DNA of 64,000 nucleotides from Muscardinus avellanarius. Its lineage: Eukaryota > Chordata > Mammalia > Rodentia > Gliridae. The stretch lies in contig OY726560.1 in assembly GCA_963383645.1 (NCBI GenBank), forward strand, positions 27,674,800-27,738,799, written 5' to 3'. Position 1 is the first letter of the stretch. Every line of letters begins with the position of its first letter. The notes beneath the pieces are model-generated. The model made no database searches. It was not told the origin of the DNA and saw nothing but the letters and a program-made list of their open reading frames with translations. A program made the translations under genes and the position numbers. Below are positions 34,786 through 45,639 of the stretch, piece by piece.

Positions 34786-35245
34786 CAGATGAATGGTTTG
34801 CAAAATTATGGGAAATACACAGGATGTAATTCTATTCAACTATAAAGAAGAACAAAATCATATCATTCATAAGAAGATGGAAAGTCCTGGAGAGCATTAT
34901 GTTAAGTGAGATCAGCCAAACACAGAAAGAGAAGGGCCATATATTTCCTCTAATATGCCCAAACTAGGGAGCATTGGGAATACCAGAGGGACTCCAGATA
35001 ATGGGAGGAAATCTCAGCAAAGTTTGAATGGAAAGCTAGGAGAGAAAAAAGGCTGAACTTGATTAATGAGGGGCTACTTCCAAATATGTGTAAAAGTATG
35101 AACATAGCATGGTTAACCTGGGCATTCACTGTTGGGAGGGGGGAAGGGAAAACGAGGAGGAGTAGGGGGAGAAGAGGGCACCAAGTACAGTTTAAATGTA
35201 TACCATTTACTTTCAATAAAATAATGAATAAAAAAAACATGTGTG
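34786..35245 (+). mobile_element. L1 fragment, ORF2 tail and 3' UTR, right of the solo LTR
   Basis: Continues the L1 in register ('gatgaatggtttgcaaaatt', 'gagagcattatgttaagtga'), then a purine-rich 3' UTR (35135-35180) and an end 'ttactttcaataaaataatg' with an A tail. This 3' UTR differs from that of the L1 at 28370 and matches the tiny insertion at 46414-46557, so it is a different L1 subfamily. Confidence 0.92.
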
Positions 35246-35580
35246 TTGTGTGTGTGTGTATGTCTGTGTGCTTATATGTGTGTGTGAGAGAGATAAAAAG
35301 AAAGACATTTTAAATACGTATTTAGTGAGAACAGTTCTTTAGAATATTTTTACATAAACTTTCAGATCTTTATTAATCTCTTTATCCTTCATACCTTTAA
35401 CCTAAGTATTATAATCTTTTACATAATAAATATAAACTGAAAAGTTTTAAGACATAATTTTGAATTTACATTTAATTGAGTTTTTTCTAAAATATAATTC
35501 AAAATACAACTGAAATTGTCTTTAGTATTTCCTAAGACAAACTGGGTGGCCATGAACTTACTTTATACATAGACATACAC
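35246..35580. other. TG-rich run then unique DNA
   Basis: 35243-35292 is an impure TG/GA repeat. The rest is unique AT-rich sequence inside the inverted-repeat spacer. Confidence 0.6.
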
Positions 35581-35584
35581 AGAT

Positions 35585-35646
35585 ACACATACACACACAC
35601 ACACACCCCAACACACAAACACACACACACAGGGGATAGATCTCTC

Positions 35647-35723
<77 letters not shown>

Positions 35724-35754
35724 AACACAACCCAAATACACAAAAAGAGACATA
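35585..35754. repeat. Compound microsatellite (CA)n-(TC)n-(CA)n
   Basis: CA-rich 35585-35632, TC 35640-35673, CA 35674-35721, then an impure CA tail to 35754. Frames across it encode only Cys-Val or Arg-Glu repeats and are not genes. Confidence 0.97.
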
Positions 35755-35940
35755 TACACACACACAAACACACATGTTTTATAGAGATATTTCTAAAAGG
35801 TAGGCTCAGCTTAATGCCTAAGGAGATACTGATAAAAAAAAATGTAAAAGTCTTGCAAGGTAATGCAAATTAAACCTTTACTTAGCAATCATAATTATCT
35901 TAATAGACATTTGATATTATATATTTGCTTACTAATTTTA
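35755..35940 (-). repeat. Inverted repeat, right arm
   Basis: Mirror image of 33985-34178, separated from it by about 1.58 kb. The core 35795-35895 reads as the left arm on the opposite strand with a few substitutions and one-base length changes. Confidence 0.93.
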
Positions 35941-36385
35941 TTTTATACAATTTTATAATGAAGACTAGAGAACTGAAATTATCATGCTAAATAAAATATA
36001 ATCAACCAAGAAAAAAAGTAAAAGAATTTTTCCAGAAAAATCTGAAATGAAATGAGTCATTTTGCGAAACATAATTATCAGTGTAAGAGGCAGCATGGTA
36101 AATAGCAGTTGCAAATAGTCATGGAAGAAAGGTTGGTTTTCTTATAGACTATGAATTGCATTGGGGTTTTTCAGTCACGCTCATTCACATTCAATAACAA
36201 CACTATTATAAGCATCAACTTCAAACATAAAAGGCACGAATCATGAGAAATCATTTTTTCCCCCAGCATTGGTACAATCAATTCTAAGCTTCTGGTAAGA
36301 ACTCAAAGATGTAAGTTTAAGAGAACTAGAGATTTTATTTCAAAAATGGTTTTTCTTATTTTATTTATTTTTAACATCCTTCCAG
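35941..36385. other. Unique AT-rich DNA
   Basis: No repeat recognised; the right end is the pyrimidine tract of the candidate acceptor at 36386. Confidence 0.45.
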
Positions 36386-36471
36386 TCTTAAAAAAACCTA
36401 ATCAGTCAACTGAAAACTTTCAGAGATTAATCAGGTTAGCCATATTGATTAAACTTGATATTTCTCCTAAG
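36386..36471 (+). other. Candidate coding exon A, plus strand
   Basis: The 86-nt segment is preceded by a pyrimidine-rich TTTTTAACATCCTTCCAG and followed by AAG|GTATGTTC, a strong donor. Exactly one of three frames is open right through (it includes STENFQRLIRLAILIKLD), starting in phase 2 and ending on a codon boundary. Exon B lies 379 bp downstream with the same donor type and a compatible phase. I do not recognise the protein. Open length is short, so chance is a real alternative; a non-coding RNA exon is another. Confidence 0.25.
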
Positions 36472-36850
36472 GTATGTTCTCTGCTGCATATATGTAAACT
36501 TTTTAAAAATTTATTGTTAACATTTTCAACAAAATCATCTCCTTAAAGAAAGTATGGTTAGTATTTAAATCTTGGCACTAGATGGTAAAGTTTTAAGTAG
36601 AACAAAATGTTGGTGGTTGTGGGCACGGGCAAGAAGAAAAGCCCAGCTTGAATTAAAAGGGGATAGATGACCTTTTCCATCTAAAGTAAAATTTACTAAT
36701 TTCAGAAGGAATAATTTCTTATTTTCTAGACTACAATCATCACTAATTCCATCCATCTCTTTATAAGTGGTTCTTAATTTACAGAATCCACAAATATTCT
36801 CTGAAAATGTTTAAATATGGATCTATAACATAATTCTCTTCTCATTTCAG
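36472..36850. other. Unique DNA between candidate exons A and B
   Basis: No repeat; would be a 379-bp intron if the exon calls are right. Confidence 0.35.
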
Positions 36851-36886
36851 TCCTTTGTTAATTTCCACTCTTCTGAAGTAATTAAG
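36851..36886 (+). other. Candidate micro-exon B, plus strand
   Basis: A strong acceptor (TTCTCTTCTCATTTCAG) and donor (ATTAAG|GTATGTTT) bound only 36 nt, twelve open codons (SFVNFHSSEVIK) in phase 0-0, which continues the frame of exon A. Such small exons occur in neuronal and muscle genes. No homology recognised. Confidence 0.25.
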
Positions 36887-37263
36887 GTATGTTTTCTCAC
36901 ATTATATTTTCTATAATCATAGAGATTAAAAAATGTTTTCAATTTTTTGAATAAGAGTCATGAATTAAGTGTTTTCTGTTTATTCTGCATTTTCTAAATT
37001 GTTTTGTGTTATCTTATTAGATATACACAGTTCAATTATACCAGAGCTATTAATATTTTTATTTTACATGTAGACAAATGGAGATTTTAAGAATGCTAGA
37101 TGGTATCTGTATGTGTTCATACCCATTAATATATATGTATTTGTACAACATACACATATATAAGCATACACATATATCATCTCACAGACATTATTTTTAG
37201 AGAAGTTAGATATAAATTTCTGGATCAAATTGTGGTTCTACTTTATATTTGATAGCTTGTTCA
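36887..37263. other. Unique AT-rich DNA
   Basis: Nothing recognised. Confidence 0.45.
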
Positions 37264-37477
37264 TTTTTGTTTTTGTTTTTGTTTTACTGGAAATTGAACC
37301 CAGGAGCATTTTATCTCTGGTCTACATCCTCAGCCCTTTTGTATTTTTTGTTTTAAAACAAGGTTATGCTGTTTCTGAGGGCCTCAGTAAATTGGTGAGG
37401 CTGGCTTCAAACCTGCAATCCTCCTGTATAAGCCCGCAAAGCACTGGGATAACAGTTATGTACCACTGCACTCAGCA
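37264..37477 (-). mobile_element. B1-dID-type SINE
   Basis: Antisense dimer: TTTTTG-rich tail, 'ggaaattgaacccaggagca' and 'actgggataacagttatgta'. Diverged. Confidence 0.88.
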
Positions 37478-38087
37478 TTCATTTGATAGCTACTGAAAAT
37501 TTTTCCTTTAAATAGACTGAAATATGTTTTTTCATAATCATATAATTGCATATAGAGATAAACTTTCACATCTTCAGCAATATTAAATCTATCAATTCTT
37601 TGAGTTTCCTAATAAAATGTTTTGAAGTATGGAATTTATCTTTTGTTTACAATGATCTGTTCACTGAAATATTGTAGATATTGATTTCTACTCTCCTACT
37701 TATATGTTTGTAAATATTGCTTGTCAGTTTCTTTTTCTCTGTTTGGATTGACTTAGTACAAATTCTCAATTTACCACAAAAAATGAATATAAACTACTAA
37801 AAATGATAGCATTTCTCTTGACCTCCTTAGGAGCCTTTAAATAGATATGACTCAGAAATTCCTTGTTTTTCTTAGAGACGTAATTCTTTGCATCCTATTG
37901 CCCAAGATGATTCTAGATAACAAATCATGAAGAAAAATATCTTATATGTGAAGTTATATACCTCCTGACTCTCATTGTGAAGCTTCTGACTTATAATAGT
38001 ATGCTAAACATAATACTAACTTAGCAGATTAATTGTTTCAACCACAGAAGTCCAAGAAATAAAATAACCACTTCAAAAGTTAGATTC
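37478..38087. other. Unique AT-rich DNA
   Basis: Nothing recognised. Confidence 0.45.
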
Positions 38088-38262
38088 ATCTGGGAATGAT
38101 GGCGCACGCTTGTAATCCTAGTACTTGGGAAGCTGAGACCTGAGAATCGCAGGTTCACAGCCAGCCTCAGCTACTTAGTGAGGCTGTCCACAACTTAGTG
38201 AAACCTTGTTTCAAAACAAAGAATAAAAAATAGGGCTGGGCATGTAGCTTGGAGGTAGAATT
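38088..38262 (+). mobile_element. B1-dID-type SINE lacking its 3' end
   Basis: 'gatggcgcacgcttgtaatc' to 'gggcatgtagcttggaggta', then breaks off in the dID half without an A tail. Confidence 0.9.
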
Positions 38263-38602
38263 AATTCAAAGGATAAAAATTTATTTTATTTTTTACTAGA
38301 TTATTGTATGTTATAGGGAAGGATAGTACCTGTGAAGTCATATCAACAATATAAAATATGTATGCAAAGTATCCTGGCACCAAGTAAACACCACCATAAA
38401 TAAATCAAAAGTTTTAAAATTACCTGCATAATAAATAGAGTGTTCTTAAATATATAGTCATTTTGCAGGTACAAAGATGCTTCTGATGTTTAACCATCTG
38501 GCGGTTTGGACAGGAGGTGTCCTTGAGGCACATGCACTTGTAAAATGCTAAAATTCTTTTGCAACTGTTAGTTAAATAAGTAAATTTAGAAGCATATCTT
38601 TT
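38263..38602. other. Unique DNA
   Basis: Nothing recognised. Confidence 0.4.
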
Positions 38603-38774
38603 ACCAGGTATGGCTGCACAAACCTGTAACACCAGTATTGGGAGGCTGAGACAAGGGGATTGTAGGTTTTAGTGGTAGCCTCAGCAACTTGATGACTCCC
38701 TGTTTCCAAATAAAAATTAAATAGTAGGGCTGGGAATATAGCTTAAAGGTGGAATGTGTCTGAATTTAATTTCC

Positions 38775-38815
<41 letters not shown>
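38603..38815 (+). mobile_element. B1-dID-type SINE with (AC)n tail
   Basis: Diverged dimer ending 'tttaatttccagtaac' where the A tail has become an (AC)n run of about 37 bp (38779-38815). Confidence 0.88.
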
Positions 38816-38817
<2 letters not shown>

Positions 38818-39038
38818 CACACACAAAGGCACATACCACAATGCAAACACACATGCATGGAAAGCTCTTTCCTTTTTGTTAGAACCTTTAAATATGTCAT
38901 TGCTAAAATAACAGCTAACCTTGTGTGTCCTGTTCGCTTGAGTGCCTTCCTTCCACTGCTGGTGAAAAGCAAAGCATTCCTAGTTGACTGCGCCTCATAC
39001 AGAATGGCATTGGGAACTGGGAATGCTTGTTGACTTAA

Positions 39039-39247
39039 TTTTTTTGGCAGTGGTATTGGGAATTGAATTCAGGGGCATTCTATGTTTTAACTATATCCCA
39101 GTCCTGTTTCATTTTTTATTTGGAAACAAACTCTTACTAAGTTGATGAGGCCCTCACTAAGTAGCTGAAGCTAGACATAACCCTGCCATCTTTCTGTCTC
39201 AGCCTCCCAAGTATTGGGATTACAGGCCTGCACCACCATGCCCAGCT
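39039..39247 (-). mobile_element. B1-dID-type SINE
   Basis: Antisense dimer, 'tattgggaattgaattcagg' to 'accaccatgcccagctta'. Confidence 0.9.
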
Positions 39248-39521
39248 TACCATTAACTCTTTAAAACAAAAAAAAAAACTTGGGAAAGAAAATAAAGTGA
39301 ATGAACTTCATTTTATAACATAGGAAATGGACATTTTGACATAGAACAGTAACGATAAAATGCAGTTGCATGAAATAAAGTTTTCAAATATCAAGTCTAT
39401 TGTTATTCTTCGTACAGCACAAAATCCTAGATAAATAATAAATGTGAAAAATTAAAAATCAAATTATTTAAAAATACCCAAAAAGAAAATTCAGTTTATA
39501 TGACATTTACATGAACATACT

Positions 39522-39730
39522 GGGGTTATTTTCAGTCCTGGGGATGGAACCCAGGGATATTCAGCCTCTGAGCTACAACCCCAGCCCTTTTTGTATTCTT
39601 TATTTTGAAACAAGGTCTTACTGAGTTGCAAAGGGGCTCACTAAGTAGCTGAGGATGGCCTCAGACCCAGATCCTCCAGTTTTAGCCTCCCAAATGCTGG
39701 GATTACAAGCATGTGCCACCACACCCAGCT
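39522..39730 (-). mobile_element. B1-dID-type SINE
   Basis: Antisense dimer, 'tcctggggatggaacccagg' to 'gtgccaccacacccagctt'. No TTTT tail remains at its left edge. Confidence 0.92.
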
Positions 39731-39770
39731 TGTAATAGTTATGTTTCAAATGAATCAAAACACGTAATAA

Positions 39771-39961
39771 GCCAGGCTGCTTGTCACATGCCTATAATTC
39801 CAGTACTTGGGAGGCTGGGATAGGAGAATCACAGGTTCAAAGCCAGCCTTGGCAACACAGTAACACTCTAAGCAACCTAGGAAGACCCTGCTTCTAAACA
39901 AATAAACAAATACGTGCTGATGATGTAGTTCAGAAGTAGGATTTCACATACACACACACAC

Positions 39962-39995
<34 letters not shown>
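39771..39995 (+). mobile_element. B1-dID-type SINE with (CA)n tail
   Basis: 'gccaggctgcttgtcacatg', then 'gatgtagttcagaagtagga', followed by (CA)n with one CG (39949-39995) in place of an A tail. Confidence 0.88.
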
Positions 39996-39999
<4 letters not shown>

Positions 40000-40804
40000 A
40001 ATGTGATATTTGATGAAATAGAATTAGTAAAAAGATGCAAAAATTTTGCTTTTTTAAAAGAAAATATATCATTTCTTTCATGTGTATATTGTTCTTTGCA
40101 TTCAGATTGAGAAAACAGAATTTAAAAAAACTTCTGCAATGACTTTACTACACTCTTTGCAAATAAAACTAGACATAATCAACTTATAGACCAAGATTTC
40201 TTAGCAGAAATCTTAAACCTGCAAAATATGTGGCCACACGTGTTAGTTCTTATGCTAACAGACAAGAAAACATTTGGAGCCCTGGAGATTTTGACTCAGT
40301 TTTCTTATTTTGACTATTTTGACTCAGTCTTCTCTCTCCTAAGGCTGAATTTGAGAAATATGCTTCTTTTACGCTATTCACTGTACCTCCCTTTTCTCTC
40401 TTTCTTCGCATTGCTTTTTTCCTAATACAAACACACATCTGCTCAGACAGGACAGTCTTGCCTCCGGATGTCTCTATTGATGGTGAATTCTCAAGAGAAG
40501 AGCATAACAAAGCTACATTAACTATGATGGGTCACATTTTCAAAGGATTTAAAAGAGATGGAATTTAAAATTGTCCTTAATGTTGCCCAGGTTTCTGCTC
40601 CTTTCTTGTTGTTTCTCCAACATGATCCTACATTTGTGTATTTTCCTGCTGTCTGGTGACTGGTTAGCCCCATTAAAAATGCAATTTTAACATCATATCT
40701 ATTCATTTTGCTCAGTAACTGACAAAGACTAGCATCAAAATATTTTGTAGTTTGGATTAATCTGGAGCTGATGCTTCAATGTGCCCCTTTTGCTTTTCTC
40801 TTAG
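39996..40804. other. Unique DNA
   Basis: No repeat recognised; ends in the long pyrimidine tract CCCCTTTTGCTTTTCTCTTAG before 40805. Confidence 0.45.
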
Positions 40805-41350
40805 GTGCCATTTAACAAACTGGTCATAGAAAACACCTCCAAGGGACCTGAATGGCAGAGGGCTCTGGAAGCTCATGGTTGGCTTTATTTGGTAGCTGAC
40901 CCAGGAAAGCTCCCACTGATGCTCGGAAGGAGTGCCTGCTGAAAGAAATGGCACAGCTGGGCAGAACATGTGCTGAGACTAAATGGCAGTAGGAAATCCA
41001 AACACCTGCTGTCTGGTGAGCTGAAATAGGCAACTGTGAGCTAGAAAAACAAATTTAAAAAGTAGACACGAAAACCACGCATCTTCAAGAAATTCTGCAC
41101 TGATTTAGGTATTATTAGGCAGTCCTAACCTGAGTCAAGACTGATTTTTCAAGGTCTGTTTAGAGCACAGGACAAATAGATCTGTAGATGATAGAACACA
41201 GAAAAGTTGGACATAACGGGCACTTTGGTTCTCATCATGTAGATGTATAGGAAAGCGCTGCCCTTTGCAAAAGTCAAGGTCTCTCTCCAGCTGTGAGTTC
41301 ATTTCTCCTCTCTCCCAGGGTATGTGAGAATAAAAGCTAAGGCAGTGAGG
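40805..41350 (+). other. Candidate terminal exon C with polyadenylation signal, plus strand
   Basis: A very strong acceptor (CTTTTGCTTTTCTCTTAG at 40787-40804) starts a 45-codon open frame (VPFNKLVIENTSKGPEWQ at its start, GKLPLMLGRSAC at its end) closed by TGA at 40940-40942. The entry phase is 0, compatible with candidate exon B. AATAAA at 41329-41334, followed by a G-rich stretch, could end the transcript. The protein is not recognised. G/C content is higher than the surroundings. If the coding reading is wrong, this could still be the last exon of a non-coding RNA. Confidence 0.25.
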
Positions 41351-42123
41351 GGAAGGGGGGTTACAGGAATCTAAGAGGTTAATAAAAAAAAGTGGGAACA
41401 AATCTGTGCCCGCTCCCCTTCCTTCTCTTTGCGCCTATGAACTGTCATTCCATATCCAGTTCTGAACAAGACCATAATGCACTTGGTTATTTCCAAGCCA
41501 AGTGAACATGAAAATCTACTCTTACAAAGGAGATGGGGGTTCTAGGAAGTTGTTTGGTTCCAGAAATACAGAGAAATAGAAAAGCATCACTCCACAATTC
41601 TGTCATTGAAAATAGGAAGAACAAGAGTGGAGTTAATGTATTAGAGAATGGCTATACGAGGAGCCAGCATACAAGAAGCCCAAACCCTACTTCTCAGGCA
41701 CTTGTCAGGGTTCTCCTTTGAGTTGAGCACACAGAAGCTTTATACAGTCAAATGGCTTGGGAAGAAAGAAAGCAAGGAGCAATCCACCTGACTTCTGAGA
41801 CTACTGGGCATAGCTGCTCCCTCACGGATCTACAAACATATACATAAGCTTATCAGTGAAGGAGACGTGGTACGCTGCCTGAATGTCAGTTGTCTTAAGA
41901 TGAAAAATGAGCACTGCTTTTGTGGCTAATTACAGGGACTCATATATTACCTGATGCATTTTGAGAATAGATACTGCCCTCCCTTTATCAGATATTGTAG
42001 TTCTTTTCTCAAAGATTAATTTTGAGGATAAAATTGGGCATTGTTGGGTTAAAGGATGAACTTGTTTGTGACCTCATGAGTCCATAGTTCTGATGTTTTT
42101 CAGATCTGATAAAAATCGATAAA
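41351..42123. other. Unique DNA
   Basis: Nothing recognised. Confidence 0.4.
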
Positions 42124-42204
42124 GGAGCTAGGAAAATAGCTCAGTGGTTGAGTGTTTGCCTAGTGTGCACAAGGCCCTGGGTTCAGTCCTTAGCACTGGA
42201 GAAA
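42124..42204 (+). mobile_element. ID element (tRNA-Ala/BC1-type SINE), monomeric
   Basis: 'ctcagtggttgagtgtttgc', 'ctagtgtgcacaaggccctg', 'ggttcagtccttagcac': a full-length ID core with A and B box regions, including the central segment that the dID half of the local dimers lacks. This is the strongest single pointer to a rodent genome. Confidence 0.9.
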
Positions 42205-42278
42205 AGAAGTCTTACTCAGAGTTCTTTTTAAATATCACCCTGAAGAAGGGGATAGGAGGTGACTTCTACAAGATAATT

Positions 42279-42287
42279 ACATATATA

Positions 42288-42319
<32 letters not shown>

Positions 42320-42430
42320 CATAGTATATACACATATATGTTTTTGTATATATACATTATACAATACACAATTAAATATATACATATATTATGTATATAC
42401 ATACATATATAATATCTATACACATATTTT

Positions 42431-42467
<37 letters not shown>

Positions 42468-42470
42468 TTA
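42279..42470. repeat. Impure (TA)n/(TG)n/(CA)n microsatellite
   Basis: About 190 bp of TA runs interspersed with ACAT and TGTG; encodes only Tyr/Ile-rich shadow frames. Confidence 0.95.
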
Positions 42471-42662
42471 TGCACTGAGGATAAGACAAAGGAACATTCT
42501 ACCTCTGTCCTATATCCCCAAACCTTTTTTATTTATTTTTGAAACAGGGTTTTGCTAAGTTGCTGAGGGCCTCACTAGGTTGCTGGGGTGGGCCTCAAAT
42601 CTGCAATCCTTCTAGCTCAGCCCCCCAAGTCCTGAAATTACAGGGGTACACCAACACGTTTA
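42471..42662 (-). mobile_element. B1-dID-type SINE
   Basis: Antisense, diverged dimer ('ggttttgctaagttgctgag', 'gaaattacaggggtacacca'). Its A-tail side abuts the TA microsatellite. Confidence 0.85.
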
Positions 42663-43620
42663 GTGTTGCCTTCCATTCTGAGTGTTAGAATCCAGTTCCC
42701 TTATTCTTCCTTTCATTAGTAGGAGGCTTCCAGAGAGTATTTCAGGATGAGTCTTGCTCACCCATCAGTAGCAGCAACCTCTGGAGTCTGCACATCGTGT
42801 CTTTGATTTTACCCCTGCCTTCGCTCTGTGTGGCATCTTTTACCGCAGCAGTGTGGCTCCCACTGTGCTTCACAATCAGCCTTTGCACTGCCCTCCAGTA
42901 TGTCATGGCAGCTACAGCAGCCTAACTTTTTATGGGAAAGTGTTTCTCTGACAGTCTTGGGGTGTGAGCTTGGCTGTAATACCTCAGGCATCTTCTCAGT
43001 AAAAGGTCAAAACAAAGCCAACCCTGTTTTCTTCTCCACTCCTGCCAAAGCCTCCCTTTCACCATCACTGATCTCATTAACGTGGCACTTTCTGTGCTAG
43101 TTTTAAAATAGTCCATTCTGAGCCATGCGCTCCCATAGGCTTTGTCATGAAGCCAATTCCCTACCCCAAAGCCAGGTGCTGAAAATGAGAAAAATCATCT
43201 TTCTACTGCTCTGCAAACCCAGAGGCCATTCTTCAGCCAAAAAGGCTCCCTTATTTCTCACCTACGAGACAAGGTGTTCCAGTCTCTCTGGCCCTTCCCA
43301 TATTTTGGCACAGTCTTTACTAGAAAGCAGTTCTGCTTTGACCATTGTGGCCTCAATTTAGATGTAATTTGAATAAAGTAAGAAAGGAAATAGGCAATAT
43401 CAGTATAAGCTGTTGAACACAGACCTCAAGAGATCTACGAATATACGTTTTTCTGTGTTTATTTCAATTTATTATGAGGTAGATAATACTAAAAACATAA
43501 AATATCCACTCAATTCAGAGGAATGGTGCTGATTGAACCTCAGTGTCTCAGTGACAGAAAATTGAATGAATGTTTATTTAGATTAGCAACCTACAATGAC
43601 CTTAAATTTTTCAAACACTA
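42663..43620. other. Unique, G/C-richer segment
   Basis: 42670-43370 is clearly richer in G/C and complex in composition. Open frames exist on both strands (plus 42828-43100, minus 43116-42922), which fits base composition more than coding. No clear exon borders. It could be a conserved non-coding element, a non-coding RNA exon or a very old repeat. Confidence 0.35.
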
Positions 43621-43814
43621 TTATTTTTTGGTACTGGGGGTGATATTCAACCTCTGAGCTATACCTCCAGCCCTATATTTTATTCCTTATTTTGAAACAG
43701 GGTCTCACTAAGTTGTGGAGGTTCTCAGTATGTAACTGAGGCTAGCCACAAACCTGTGATCTTCCTGACTACCAAGTACTGGGATTACAAGCTTGTGCCA
43801 CCACACCCAGCTTT
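43621..43814 (-). mobile_element. B1-dID-type SINE
   Basis: Antisense dimer 'ttggtactgggggtgatatt' to 'gtgccaccacacccagctt'. Confidence 0.9.
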
Positions 43815-43897
43815 CTGAACACTTTTTAAAAGGGCTTCTTATTCTTCCTAAATTATTTTCGCTTACATGTACTTATCTGTATTTATTTTTTGTATGT

Positions 43898-44099
43898 GTG
43901 TTACTGGTGATTGAACCTAGAGGCATTCTACTTCCAAGCTACATCCTAGTCTTATTTTTTATTCTCTTATTTTGAAACAAGGTCTCACTAAATTGCAGAG
44001 GGCCTCAATAAGAAGCTGAGACTGGTTGCAAACCTGTGATCTTCTTGTCTCAGCTTCCCAAGTACTGGTAATTACAAGTGTGTGCCACCACGCCCAGCT
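43898..44099 (-). mobile_element. B1-dID-type SINE
   Basis: Second antisense dimer 84 bp further on, 'actggtgattgaacctagag' to 'gtgccaccacgcccagctc'. Confidence 0.9.
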
Positions 44100-45639
44100 C
44101 TGCACTTTTATAATACATGTAAAATTTGAACTCAGAGTAAAATCTTAATATTTATGTTCTAAGAAAGAAAAAACTCTAAATATTAGAAAGTATGTTTTCT
44201 TTATTTTACTATATGTTTCTTTACATGTAGGTTCCTTCACATGGGATCACAATTATACAAAGAAACTGATCTGAAATACATCACCTAAAAATAATGATTT
44301 TTAAAAGTGAAATAGACACTAATAGATGCTGAAGCAGGCTTGAGGGTCCTTTTGATGGATGCACGAGAAAATGATCAATCAAGCCTGGGATTCAACTGCT
44401 ATGATATAGATCATCGCTGCTATAAGATGACAGCTCAAATAGGGTCTTTATAATCTCGCTCTTTTGCCAGAATGTCAGGCAGACTTTTGCGTAATGGTGA
44501 GAATATGCTGAACAGCACTTAGATTTAAGAAGTTTCACATCACTTTATTGATTCTAAAGTTGGAAATGCTAGCTCAGAAGTGTTCCTGCATCATGTGGTG
44601 TGGGGGTGGTCTCTCCTGCTTCCTGAGGCTATATGAAACTTCTGATGGTGTGGTGATTTATGAGACTCCTAGGAAATGGAGAAAGGACTTTTTAGTCTGC
44701 ACTGGTAGTCACTGGGGTTTTATTCTAAGCACGTATGGCCATTTGAAGTGGACAGCTTCAGCTTCTCCATGCTGAGTGTTGTCAAAGAGCAGCTGCTGGC
44801 CAGGTTAACCTGCAGGAACCCTCTGTTACCCCATGAGAGGTCGCATGTCTCAGGGTGCAGGTCAGGTGGCTCACGTCACTCCTGGGATCTGCCCTGCTCT
44901 CTTCATGGTACCCTCTTTAATTTGTCTTCTTCGACATGGAAACTGTGCTTCCTTCAGGGTTATAACCAGCCTCACTGAGGGCATGTGTATTCTTAAAATG
45001 CCTGGGCTGCAGTTATTTTGTGGTATTAAAAGTATCCTTTTTATATTGAGAAAACCAATCCCAGCCAAAACAATGAAAACTCATTTTGAAATAGAGGAGA
45101 TTAAAAACACACGTCACACTGATGAACTATGCTAATAAAAACAATACAAATGGATATATTTTTCTGTTGGCACAAAGGCAATCTTGAATGCTCTTTTTTT
45201 TGCTCATTTATTCAAAAATATGTACATTGAGAAGTTTTAAGACCTAATATATTCACATGAGTGTTATTGGGAAAAAATGTAAGGCAGGTAGAGAGTCTGC
45301 TTCTCATCACTAGAACCAATTTTCAATGTTTCCTACTTCAGAGAGAGAATACAAATAAGATTTAAAATAAGCAAGAAACAAGGTGAGAAATAGAAAAAAA
45401 AAGGGACCTTAAGACCATTTGTTGGTACTCTGAACTTCACAGGGAACATTTTTGTTGATTATTCTGGATGACCCCAGGCAATATAACTAGCTGTCAGGAC
45501 ATTTTGTTTTCAAAAACACTTACTGTTAGCTACATATAAAAAGAGATATGTACATATATCTATATATAAATAAAAATATTACATAATTTGCAAGTTCAAA
45601 TTAAGATTTTTCTGGTTAAAAATAATTACAAATCCTGTA
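44100..45639. other. Unique DNA with a complex segment at 44340-45010
   Basis: 44340-45010 has balanced base composition, several CpGs (gatcatcgctgc, aatctcgctc, tttgcgtaat, gtcgcatg, ttcgacatgg) and no repeat signature. No exon with both splice sites was found. It is a candidate regulatory or conserved element. Confidence 0.35.

Noticed and set aside
35558..35775. Cys-Val-rich minus-strand frames
   Set aside because: Pure translation of the CA/TC compound microsatellite.
42124..42204. tRNA-Ala-like gene
   Set aside because: Box A/B text is present, but as part of an ID SINE with changes that break cloverleaf pairing; not a functional tRNA gene.
42144..42542. 132-codon plus-strand frame
   Set aside because: Runs from an ID element through a TA/TG microsatellite; the Tyr/Ile repeats are not a protein.
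42828..43100. 90-codon plus-strand frame in the G/C-richer segment
   Set aside because: Overlapping open frames also exist on the minus strand and there are no matching splice borders; base composition explains it. The region is still listed as a finding.
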